A stretch of 64,000 nucleotides of DNA from Adenophora triphylla var. japonica (Eukaryota > Streptophyta > Magnoliopsida > Asterales > Campanulaceae): contig JAFEMH010000532.1 in assembly GCA_022495995.1 (NCBI GenBank), positions 186,001 through 250,000 of the forward strand, in the 5' to 3' direction. This document shows positions 54,539-64,000 of the stretch, one piece after another (position 1 is the stretch's first letter; every line of letters begins with the position of its first letter). The notes below the pieces were generated by a model, which saw only the letters and a list, made by a program, of their open reading frames with translations, had not been told where the DNA came from and made no database searches. A program made the position numbers and the translations under genes.

Positions 54539-55929
54539 ATGAGCCTAAAGCCCAAACACCTACCCTCCTTCCATTCCCAGGACATCGAACCTTCGTGTCC
54601 TTTCCCCCGCGACTCCGCACAAAGCTTGGTTTCGGGCACCGGGTCACCGTTTGATCGGTTAGGAAGAGTCAAGCGCGTCATCGGCTTCGCCGTTTGTTCC
54701 AACTCCGGGTTTGAGAATGTACGCATCGGCGGTAATGATGGGGATAACGTTGCTCCGTCCTCCAAAATCCCTCGAACCAGACCGGTATTGGATCCGGTTG
54801 GTAGAACAAATGAGACTTCGACATGAGGCTCAAATTGATGACCTGCGGGGGTAGTCGCAAGTCATGGTTTGACTATCGGTCTCAATTCCGATGGCACCTT
54901 TACCGCAAAGACGAGAAGAAGGTTCTCCTCCTCTTCTTAATAGTCCGGATACATCAAGATGCTACCCCAAGATTCCTATGTTTCCACCGCGGGACTCCAC
55001 GCCCGCCGACTTACGGGGCAGCGGCCCCCAAACAGCGATCGGGGACGAAAGAGTTCGGTATCTTGTCGGTTGTCCCCTCTCAAAGTGATGATCCCACAAA
55101 TATCGGCTGAGTGATGAAAATCGAGGAACGAGTTAAAGAAATATGGTCGGCCATCAAATCCACGGAAGAACGCCGGAAACGACGGCGAGCTGGATTGAAG
55201 AGGCCACACGCCACTTTGGGACCTTAACAATATCCCAAGCGGCGGGGCTACCTTGAAGGACAAACATATGCCCGTTCCCAGGGACCTCAATATCTCTCAT
55301 TATCCGGCGGAGTCAATCACTCGCTACCGAGACGAGCCCGGCGAATCCCCCGGACCGGTTCCACTCAAAGTCCTTCCGGCCGCTCGGCACGAGGTCCCAA
55401 ATCCGCCGCAGTAGTAGAACACATTTGGTGGGATATTTGTGGCTTGTCCCGATTGCCTTGAAAGGGACTATCGGGATTGGATACACGAGGACCGTCCTCC
55501 TAAGAAAAAGAAAATTTCCTCCCGGCAAAAATTGAAGGAGAGATTCGAGGCGGTGATAACGGTGTGGGAACGCTCGGGGAGCCATGCAGGGGATTTGATT
55601 ATTATGTACTCTACTCCGGTCGAGTCTTCCCAAAGCAAAAAGGGATAAAAGAGCGAGAAAAGCCTTGCCAACGACGGAATTGAGACCTTCGGATGCAGTG
55701 CTGAGCAGGAAGTCCAGCCCCCTCGGGGTCGGCCCGAGTTCGGTTGTCCGGCTCCCAGTATACACCGATGAAGAAAAACCGACGTGATCTGGCGCTCCCA
55801 CTCAATCAACATGTTGGCTGGAGATGGCAACCGCCACAAAAGGCATCGGTATAACCCGGGGGCTTCGGCAAAGACTACGCCTCGCAAGAAAAAGGCACGA
55901 AGTGGCCAGGCGATGACTCTCCATCCCGA
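54539..55929 (+). pseudogene. Gag region, element C, heavily degraded
   Basis: The start region near 54539 aligns with that of B. Scattered protein-like pieces follow: DRYWIRLVEQMRLRHEAQID near 54780-54840, IEERVKEIWSAIKSTEERRK near 55115-55180 and LKERFEAVITVWERSGSH near 55530-55590. I cannot find the HVDTYV capsid motif that A and B have, so the core may be deleted. Function is assigned by position. Confidence 0.4.
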
Positions 55930-57060
55930 GACAAGGACCAAATCTATGATCCTCACCTATATGGGAGTATGATCACCTTCTGCGATGAAGATTTGCCAAG
56001 AGATGTCTCCCAACACAATGAAGCTTTGTACATCACTATTCGGCTCAACACCATGTCACTCCACAGGGTATTAGTGGACAATGGATCATCGGTAAATGTC
56101 CTTCCCCTCGGCATGATGAGGGCCCTCCGCATAAATGAAAGGCGCGTGATCCCATCTACCCGGTGTCAAAGCCTACGACGGTTCGTCTCGTCCCATTCAG
56201 GGACGGTGACTGCTGGAACTGCAGTACGAAACCCCAAATGGTGCCCGCAAAGTTCCATGTAATGGATATCCCCTCAGAGTTCACGGCCCTACTAGGGCGC
56301 CCTTGGTTGCATCACATGAAAGCCGTAGCCTCCACTCTCCACCGATGCGTCAAATTCATCAGCAGGCGGGAGACCTTGAAGTCATAAGGGGTGACGGTTT
56401 CCTCATAGGGAACGAAGGCTGAAACAATAGCCAAGAACGCCCACGGTCAAACACGGGGCTACATCCTTCAAGAGGCAAGTCTCGCCGGCATCCTTTGGAA
56501 TCCGGCAATGCCAACTATGTCGACACACTCAAGCGAGCGGACTCAGAAGAAGTTCGATTCATCAAATTCAATTGCTATTTCCAACACTTGGAGGCGTGCG
56601 GAAGGAAATGCTGAACACCGCCATGATACGAGCACACGAAGTCCCCAGGTCCTCAATCACGGATTTGTCGGTATTACGCAAACCCATTCTTTGGCCTCGC
56701 CGGGCGAGAGATTTTCATGATAAAAGTCGGCAAACAGACGGACTCGGCTCGAATCTATGAACGTCGTGTGGGACGTCCTCCTTCTTGAACTACTGCCAAG
56801 CCTTTCCGCTCGAGTATGGGACATGAGATTTTTCTAGCGGCTCACCGAGACGCAATGCGTCCTTACATCTGGATTGAGCGGTCGGATTGTGACGAAACGG
56901 AAGTCCCAGAGTGAGGAAGATCCACTACATCCACATGCTCGGCTTTCGGATGCCAAACACGGTTGATTACGGTTCGAGACAAAGAGATGATAGCAACGGC
57001 GAAGAGGGAGCACGAGACCATGCCTTTCCCGGGTTGTGAAGCCACCAGCAGCGATGCCGC
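55930..57060 (+). pseudogene. Protease and linker, element C
   Basis: The frame from 55969 reads MITFCDEDLPRDVSQHNEAL, then HRVLVDNGSSVNVLPLGMMR with the active-site Asp, and continues after a frame change with FHVMDIPSEFTALLGRPWLH. The linker has GREIFMIKVGKQ-like and MRPYIWIERSD segments also seen in B. The G-patch-like motif of A and B is not found here. Confidence 0.75.
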
Positions 57061-58420
57061 TAAAGAATTGGGAAACTCTCTCGGGCCGTCCGCGACGAAG
57101 AGGAAATGATCACCAAGCTTGGATTGGTCCCAGATCCTTTCGTGTCAACCTTTGTAAAGTCCTCAGGAGTCTCTCATTGTTGAGTTCGAGTCTCTCGAGT
57201 CGTCCAGATGGCCTCACGCTGAAGACTACGAGTACGCAGCCAACGTTGTATTCCCCTTCGTCTTGATGAAATGATGAACCTTTACGAGTATCCCTTAATT
57301 GCCACTTTAACTAATGATGAATTAACTAATAATCTAAAAAGCAGTTAATAACGATTCACTAGATGAAGAGCGGACACATTAAATGAACAATATATCAAAG
57401 AAATCTTTAAGCGGGTTGTCAGGAAAGAGGAAAATCGAGCCCAGTGCCGAAGAGATTTTGACAAGTGTGAATTTGGGAGCTGGAAGAGCCTAAAGAGACG
57501 CTTGATTGGTAGTTTCTTGAAGGGGTGAAAGGGTTGCCCTAATCAGTGCTAAAAGAATTCGTGGATGTGTTCGCATGGTCCTATAAAGATATGCCGAGGC
57601 CTCGATCCTTCCATAGTTGAGCACCGAATACCGCTCGACCCGGAAGTCGAAGCCGGTAAAGCGAAGCTAAGAAGAATTAAGCCCGAATGGTCCTTACAAG
57701 TGAAAGAGGAAATAGAAAAGATGCTCGGGCGGGGTTCATCGGGGTCATTGAATACCCAACATGGGTATCCCAACATAGTGACGGTGACCGAGGCCAACGG
57801 AAAGATCCGATCTTTGCGTAGACTTCGAGAGACTTGAACAAAGCCGGTCAAAGACGATTTCCCCACTTGCAAACATCGACATTTTGGTAGATTCCACGGC
57901 CAACCACGAAGTCAAATCTTTCGTCGATGGTTTTGCCGGCTACAACCAAATCAAAATGGCGAGAAGAAGATCAAGCCAAAACGGCCTTCACTGACCCCTT
58001 GGGGCACATGCGCTACACGGTCATGCCATTCGGACTAAAGAATGCTTTGGGGCTACGTACCGGAGGCGGCTACGGCTCTGTTCCATGACATGATCCACAA
58101 AGAAATTGAGGTCTATGTGGACGACATGATAATACATTCCGAGAGGATCGAGATGGCCGGCACTTTGTTGATTTGAGAAAATTCTTCGGCCGCCTCAGAG
58201 ACCACGGCATGAGGCCAGAATCCGGCCAAGTGCACCTTCGGTGTAAGACGAGGCAAGGTACTAGGATATATGGTGACGAACGGGGAATCGAAGTAGATCC
58301 CCGAGAAAATCAAGGCGATAGTTGAAATGAAGCCACCACGGACAACGACGAAGTGAAATCCTTCATGGGAAGGCTACTTGATACATAAGCCGCTTTGTAA
58401 ATCGGTGACCTCGATCTGCG
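57061..58420 (+). pseudogene. Reverse transcriptase, element C
   Basis: The linker end MITKLGLVPDPFVSTF (about 57103) leads to PSIVEHRIPLDPEVEAGKAK and IKPEWSLQVKEEIEKML (57600-57725). These are followed in changing frames by VKSFVDGFAGYNQIKM (about 57910) and the catalytic YVDD at 58114-58125 in HKEIEVYVDDMIIHS. Several one-base insertions or losses break it (for example at 57728, 57765, 57968). Confidence 0.8.
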
Positions 58421-59420
58421 AGCCAATCTTCAAGTTGATGAAAAAGAATGCCTACACGAGAATGGACCCCGAGAATGTCGGCTTGCCTTTGAGCAGTTAA
58501 GGCATACCTTGTGAATCCCCGATTCTCTGCCCACCACATCGGCAAAAGCCACTCTTGCTATATCTAAGCGTCACGGATACGGCAATTGGGGCTATGCTAG
58601 CTCAAGAGAAAAAGATTCCAAAGTCGAAAACGCCATCTATTTCGTAGCGAAAGCTCCAAGGAAGCGAACTCAATTACTGCGCTTGCGAGAAGACTTGCGC
58701 GAGGTTTGGTGCAGGTAGTGGGAAAGTTGAAACACTACATGCGGTCTCACCGATACATCTTGTTTCAAGGATAGACCCCATCAAATATACGTTCGACAAG
58801 CCTTCCATCTCCATGAGATTGGCAAAATGGTCGTTCTTTTTGGCCGAATATGACATCGCTTATGTTTCAAGGAAATCCGTAAAAGGACGCATAATGGCGG
58901 AACATCGGCCGATTTCCCAAGTGATGAGTCAGGGACACTGAACCTCAATTTCCCGATGATGGAATCTTCGCTCTAGAAGGAGAAAATCGCGGCAACTCTT
59001 CTTCGACGGGGCGTCAAACAAAAGGGGAACGGGATAGGAATGCTTACGGTCGATCCTCTGCGACGAACACGCCCCATGCTTGATGAAATTTGAACCGAAG
59101 TCACAGCAATGACTGCTTGAATATGAAGCTTGCATAGCTGGGTTGGAAGCCGCCCTTGAAAGAAATATCAAGGAATTGGAGGTGTACGGTGACTCTGCCC
59201 TCATCATCAATCGGGTCTCTAACAAATGGAAGGCCGTGGATCCGGGTTTGCGAAGTATCATGCTTACATGGAAGAGTTAGTAACTCAATTCAAAGAAATC
59301 GGCTTTCATTACACCTTGAGAGGCCGAAACGGGTTCGCGAGATGCTCAGCTACACTAGCCTCTCTTGTCGAAATACTGAAGGAAAGTCTGTTAAACCATT
59401 CGAGTCGGGAGAAGAGAAAA
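58421..59420 (+). pseudogene. First and second RNase H, element C
   Basis: The first RNase H is marked by LLLYLSVTDTAIGAMLAQEK (58551-58610) and a KWSFFLAEYDIAYVSRKS segment (58820-58880). The second is marked by FFDGASNKRGTG-like sequence (58998-59035), YEACIAGLEAALERNIKELE (59120-59180) and GDSALIINRVSNKWKAV (59189-59240). Order is as in A and B. Confidence 0.75.
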
Positions 59421-60716
59421 CCCCGCTGTTGCTTGAAATTGAAGCGGAAGCCGAGCGATCAATGATCCACAGTACGCTCAGTTTACCGGTACACGAAGGA
59501 TGGCGAGGCCTCTTTCAAAAACGAAGATGGGGAATATAAAGAAGGAATCAAAGCAAAAAGTCTCTCGGCCACAGAGCGGCTCGCCTCCCATTATGTTCTT
59601 TTGGGAAACATGTTATACAAAAACGTTATCAAGGCCCCCTCTGCGATGTATCGGCAAACAAGAGGCTACCGAACTCATGAAAGAAATACGTGGTGGTACT
59701 GCGGCCCTCACATGAATGCTCGAGCTACGATGCAAATCATGCGAGAATGGGGTATTTTTGGATCACCATGGAAGCCAGGCGCATCCGGTTGTCAAAAGGC
59801 TGCGACAAATGTCGGCGATACTCAAATCTTAATCACTTGCCTCCTCACGAGTTATCTTGCATGACAACCCCTTGGCCTTTCGTCACTTGGGGAATTGATG
59901 TCATAGGCAAAATCACACCATCGAGCGATATGGCCACGAGTTCGTCTGGTAGCCGTGGATTATTTCACCCAGTGGGTTGAAGCCGAGTCCTACAAAATCC
60001 TCAATTCAAAGAAAGTCGCCCTCTTCATCAAAGAAAACATCATGTGCGGATACGGGTTGCGGCCGAAATCATTTCGAGATAATGGATCCCACTTCGAAGG
60101 GGAATGTGAAAAGCTGGCGGAATTCCGAATAACCCGTCACAAGTCATCTCCTACGGGCCCCAAACCAGCGGAGCCGTCGAAGCGGCAAACAAGACTCTGG
60201 AAAATATCATCAGGAAGATGGGTGTCCGGGCGAGAGATTGGCCCGAAGTTACACGCACTCTGGGGCTCTGAGACATCGGTCGAACGGCAAGCGGGAAACA
60301 CCTTTTGCCCTCACATACGGAATGGAAGCCGTACTCCCAATCGAGTGGAAATACCCTCGCTCAGGTATCTTGGCTGGAAAGCCGGATCAACGAGGTCGAA
60401 TGGCTCCCGAGTCGCCATGATGAATTGGCCCTACTAGACGAACGCCGGCGAAGGCCATGGAACACATCCGGGCCTACCAAGGAAGAATGGCGAGCCTTCG
60501 ACAAGAAAGTAAAGCATCGGGAGATCCGAGAAGGTGATCTCGTTCTAAAAGAAAAGCCCCGGTCCGTATCAACCCTCTCGGCAAATGGGAGCTTTGTATG
60601 GGTCGGGCCATATGTCGTCCGAAGATCTTCTCGGAGGAGCCATGCAACTTGCGGACCTCGACGGGAATCCCTTTGTACACCCGGTGAATGGTGACAAGGC
60701 TGCGCGAGATACTACG
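59421..60716 (+). pseudogene. Integrase, element C
   Basis: The zinc region is near 59700-59830 (CGPHMNARATMQIMREWGIF). The core has TWGIDVIGKITPS (59885-59925), NSKKVALFIKENIMCGYG (60005-60057), DNGSHFEGE (60080-60105) and AVEAANKTLE-like sequence with the catalytic Glu near 60175. The C-terminal end DLDGNPFVHPVNGDK lies at 60655-60700. Indels are scattered throughout. Confidence 0.8.
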
Positions 60717-60775
60717 CGTAAAAAAAAAAAAAAAAAAACAAAAAAAAAAACAAAAAAAAAAAAAAAAAAAAAAGA

Positions 60776-60967
60776 GTGCTAAAAGAGTAATACCCAACTA
60801 GGTTAGAAACCCGAAAAGGGCGGCCTAGGTAAAAAACGGGGTTGCACCAAAAAAAAAAAAACAAAAAAAAAAAACAAAAAAAAAAAAAAAAAGAGTGCTA
60901 AAAGAGTAATACCCAACTAGGTTAGAAACCCGAAAAGGGCGGCCTAGGTAAAAAACGAGGTTGCACC
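60776..60967 (+). other. Two copies of the conserved nested hairpin downstream of pol, element C
   Basis: Copies at 60776-60848 and 60895-60967 differ by one or two bases. Stems are GTGC/GCAC, ACCC/GGGT, CTAGG/CCTAG and CCC/GGG with loop GAAAA. Each copy is preceded by an A-tract of the form A(n)CA(n)CA(n)GAG (60720-60775, 60849-60894, 60968-61001). The fold matches that of A and B with compensating changes. Confidence 0.65.
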
Positions 60968-61260
60968 AAAAAAAAAAACAAAAAAAAAACAAAAAAAAAG
61001 AGTTCACCGGGTTGAACTACGAAGACTGAGCTCCTCAAAATGAGGGGAACGTGGCGGCGGAAACGGTTCGGTCTAAAGCACAAATAAAAGCCATACTTTG
61101 GCATCAATACAATTGATCGAGACCATGAAAGCGTCTCGAAAAACTCTAAAGCAATTCAAATATTCATTACAAGTTAAAAGCTCTTTGATGAGTCTAAGCC
61201 CGATTCATTCCTACAAGCGGCAACTGCTAAAGAAAACTAAGATACATAATCAAACTAATG
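60968..61260. other. Conserved spacer between integrase and PMD gene, element C
   Basis: It contains, inverted relative to A and B, the box GTTGAACTACGAAGACTGAG, the pairable CTCCTC/GAGGGG and GGTTCGGTCT (60996-61075). The boundary with the 3' end of the PMD gene is uncertain. Confidence 0.45.
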
Positions 61261-62793
61261 TGTACGTCATGGCAAGAAAGGGATACTTGGAAACCTCGGA
61301 GTCACTCCAAGCCACTCGTCTTGGCCTCTCCCTTCTTCTTCCCCCTCAGGAGTCTTTCTCTTACGAGCCAGGAAAAATGTCGGTATTCCTCCTACCAAGC
61401 TGCTGGTATAGGAACGGGGTCTATCAAACCGGCCTCTGTCGGGGCCTTAGTAGCCCTAGCGTCATCCCTCATCTCCTGTAACCTAGGCGGTAACATAGGA
61501 GCCCTCCTCTCCTGTCTCTTGACGTAAGCCTCATGTCGGTCACGGCGTCTCCGCTCTGTCATGAGGATTGGCCCTCGCCTCGGCCCTCCTCCTCTCGAAG
61601 CTTGATCGGGTCCTCCGCACCCATAATGGCCTCACGCCGCCTCAAAATAGCCACTGAGTCTCTCCCGGATGCCTCCTCGTACCAATCCGGGTACCAAGTG
61701 GTCAAGAACACCGGTCTCGGACGCTTTAGAGAATGACCCGAGGAGGAAAGGCATCATACCTCCATGCTCGGGAAAGAAATGGAAACACCGAGGGATCATC
61801 CATGGAAACGGGAGCCACCACCACGGTGGCTATATCATCAAAACCCTCCAAAGGAACTGCTCCAAGCCAAAGCTGTCTCGGGACCGGAGCCGGAATGTAG
61901 AAAGCTGGGTGAAAGCCCGGAAGCATAACCACATGGGACCCGATCTGAAGCACTCTGCGAGTCTCCACCGCCAATGAGGCACCAACCATCGATATCTTCG
62001 GTCGGCGACCCGCCATCCAACGCTCCCACGAGCCACGATCATCAAAATCTACATCAACACCTCTCTGGCAAAAGTCGAGGCACGATCATATCGAGAGGTT
62101 TCCCGAAGAACCCCCAAACGCTCCATCGGCCACGGGGTCGAGAGCGGGCTGCCCCGTGCATGTACCGCCGTCCGTAGCTAATGCATCGAGAGCATGAAAA
62201 GTCTCCCCAAGAATCAAAGGAACGACATCTACGCCGGGCGACGGTGAACGACGACATCCGGCGAGATCGATGGCAAATCCCGAAGGAATAGACCATGAAC
62301 GGGGTGCCAAACATACAAAGTGCAAAGGCATCCCAATAGGCATCATCCACCAAACCTAGGCCCCTAAATGCGTCGGGAAGACCGGAAATATCGAGATGAT
62401 CGGGACCGCGGATCATACCTTGCGCTTCCTCAGGGGAAAGATGAAGGAGGACGCACAATCTGTCGGCAAAAGAAGCCCCTCGGGCAAAGGGACCGCTATC
62501 TCTTCCACCTCCAGGACCTCCAAGCAAGGCCCGAAATTCTTCACAGTCGGAACAATCTCGTTGAAGGAAAGGCAAAAGACATGCCTTCTAGTATCCCAAA
62601 ACGAAGAAGAAGCTCTTAAGAGGTCATAATCCGGAACCAATTCTTTGAGAGACCACAAGCATCGTACCTTGTACCTTTCTTCAAAGAATGATCTTCTCTC
62701 GTGCATGATCTCCCTACACCACTCCTTGAACTTTTCAAAGAACAACATTTGCCTTTCTTTGGACAATTTTGGAGAATTTTTGGCCATTTCCAT
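61261..62793 (-). pseudogene. Antisense PMD gene of element C, frameshifted
   Basis: The ATG at 62793-62791 opens MEMAKNSPKLSKERQMLFFE, like PMD b of B. The PMD signature reads YDLLRASSSFWDTRRHVFCL and SFNEIVPTVKNF, where A has LSYNDLTPTMEDF. Further on, in other frames, are FADRLCVLLHLSPEEAQGMI, DVVPLILGETFHALDALATD (62250-62190) and GSHVVMLPGFHPAFYIPAP (about 61930-61870), matching VVRLPGLHV of A. The 3' part is Arg-rich. Several indels separate the pieces. It converges with integrase. Confidence 0.7.
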
Positions 62794-62876
62794 GGTTTTT
62801 CTCTCTTTCTCCCGAAAATGGTGTTTGAATTTGGAGGTTGAAGAGGATATTTGAATTTGAAATAAAGCAAGACCAG

Positions 62877-62935
62877 TCTGAACCAAAATTAAAGGACAAT
62901 GTCGAGAAGGCGGACCCTATCCGCGCGGATACAAG
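62877..62935 (-). promoter_or_regulatory. Candidate promoter of the antisense PMD gene, element C
   Basis: The minus strand has ACTTGTATCCGCGCGGATAG (62935-62916), containing the perfect 14-bp palindrome TATCCGCGCGGATA (62918-62931). It is followed by CTTTAATTTT (62896-62887), a weak TATA-like site, about 95 bases before the ATG. The LTR promoter of the same element carries ACTTGTCCGCGCGGATGGG. Confidence 0.5.
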
Positions 62936-63240
62936 TGTCATTACCAAAAAAATTTTGCAACGGTCAAGTTTGCTACACCAAAGAGGAATATTCCGTCCGG
63001 TTGCTCGAAACTTGTGCAAAAAAAAACCCTCCCCCAAACCGGTCCATATACCAAACACCCTTGCAAAAAAAAAAAAGAAACCAAGGCTCATGCAACACTG
63101 CATTCATATTGCATTGCATTCATAAAATAAAATCCTAAATTATTACATTCCAAAAAAAAAAAGAGAGTGTGCATAAAAAAAAAAACAAACAAACAAACAT
63201 AAATAAAATCCTAAATTATTACATCAAAAAAAAATGTGCA
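62936..63240. other. Spacer upstream of the PMD gene, element C
   Basis: A-rich, with a partial direct repeat of AAATCCTAAATTATTACAT (63128-63147 and 63205-63224) and poly-A runs. No gene seen. Confidence 0.5.
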
Positions 63241-64000
63241 TGATCTATACAAATCTAAATCTCAAAAAAAAAAAATCAATCGGAGTCTCCAGCACCCGAT
63301 GTCTCCCCGGCCCCTCTTGCGACTCGGGCCCGCCTCCTCGGGAGCCACAGAAAATCTCGGGCTCGAGAATCGTCCTCGTCTCCGAGAGAGAGGCTCATCG
63401 GGACCAGCCAGGCACGCTACGATAGGGCAAGCGAGATCTGCGAAAAAGTCGTACCCGAAGGTGAAGGCGTCGAGACTCCTGCACGTACGAAGACGACCCG
63501 CCCATGCCGCCAAACGTGTCCACTGCCGTGTGGATCCCCTAGAATGACGTGATCCGAAGGCGATGCTGCGCGATGATCAAGAAGAGGAGACAAAGGAGTC
63601 TCGGAAGAAGTCTCAGAGCGAATAGGGAAGCCTCCCGTCGACGGGCGCCGGCCGTGGTCGCCTCGCTCTAGCACGAGGAGCCGCAAGCGACCATCCTCTG
63701 ATGAACCTCTTGGCTCCGATCACTTGCTTCGTCGGCTTCTCGACGACCACCTCAGCACAAAAGCAAAAGCGTCAAAAAAAAAAAAAAGTGATGCTAAAGA
63801 TGATGAAACAAAAGAAAGAAAAGAAGAAAAGGTGAAGCCATACCTTCATACCGGACGAGGCCGGAAAGCTCGTGGAAGCCGCTCGGGGAGGGATCTGCAC
63901 CCTCAATCGGACCCCATCCTGGATGTAGGAAAAATCCGTCCGAGGGTACCGCGGGATCCCAAGCCCCTCCTCTCCAAAACCTGAGGCATCCTCGGCCTCC
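63241..64000 (-). pseudogene. Possible second antisense gene of element C, 3' exons
   Basis: On the minus strand an open stretch from the window edge (GLGIPRYPRTDFSYIQDG, then VQIPPRAASTSFPASSG) meets a GTATGG donor at 63843. A 93-base, pyrimidine-rich segment follows, ending in GCTGAG (63751). The next stretch continues in the same phase with VVVEKPTKQVIGAKRFIRGW and an Arg/Pro-rich part. A Lys/Arg-rich EEAGPSRKRGRGDIGCW end lies near 63330-63280 after frame changes. Its place, upstream of the PMD gene and antisense, matches the intron-containing PMD gene a of element B, but I see no clear PMD motif in what is in view. Confidence 0.35.

Larger units (their letters stand above)
51496..64000 (+). 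mobile_element. Element C: Tat/Ogre-type LTR retrotransposon, 3' end outside the window
   Basis: 5' LTR, primer-binding site, leader, degraded gag, protease, RT, RNase H, second RNase H and integrase on the plus strand; then two structured repeats and antisense genes on the minus strand, as in A and B. It inserted in a CACTA end, so the bases ATATC (51491-51495) should recur just after its 3' LTR. Coding regions keep CpG but have many one-base indels. Confidence 0.9.

Noticed and set aside
60474..61107. Poly-Phe open frames on the minus strand
   Set aside because: They come from the long A-tracts next to the hairpin repeats.

Overview
The window looks like heterochromatic or intergenic DNA from a large-genome flowering plant, probably a eudicot. 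It is almost wall-to-wall transposable elements, with plant-specific families (Tat/Ogre-type Ty3/gypsy, Retand-type gypsy, Ty1/copia, CACTA, Mutator-like) and spliceosomal introns. I see no intact cellular gene, rRNA, tRNA or CRISPR array. The species cannot be named from sequence alone.

Layout. Element A (1-14555, minus) is a Tat/Ogre-type retrotransposon whose 3' LTR runs off the left edge. Its right LTR abuts a broken Ty1/copia element (14556-18890, minus) that itself holds a solo LTR (15735-17378, plus). A short fragment with acidic repeats follows (18893-19244, plus). Element B (19245-42207, minus) is a 23-kb Tat/Ogre-type element with both LTRs. Element D (42208-47001, minus) is the 5' half of a Retand-like gypsy element. 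From 47138 to 50078 there is a gene-like series of duplicated short exons, split by a Mutator-like element (47536-49244) with a target duplication. A CACTA transposon end starts at 50079 and is cut at 51496 by element C (51496 to beyond 64000, plus), a third Tat/Ogre-type element.

A, B and C share one plan: LTR, a primer-binding site reading TGGCGACTCYGCTGGGGA, gag, protease, reverse transcriptase, RNase H, a second RNase H, integrase, a conserved structured spacer, then one or two genes on the OPPOSITE strand encoding plant mobile domain (PMD) proteins, a tandem-repeat-rich 3' UTR and the 3' LTR. Antisense extra ORFs in this position are known from the Tat lineage. Less expected here: (i) B carries two PMD genes, one with introns, and C seems to carry a second intron-containing antisense gene; (ii) each family has its own palindromic motif next to the LTR TATA box and again upstream of its antisense gene; (iii) a nested RNA fold downstream of integrase keeps its base pairing across A, B and C while the sequence changes; (iv) B holds an unrecognised, rather well-preserved gene inside pol, flanked by two different protease modules.

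None of the elements looks autonomous as written. A decays almost only through in-frame stop codons. B and C are GC-rich and keep CpG but are full of one-base indels, which may partly be sequence error.
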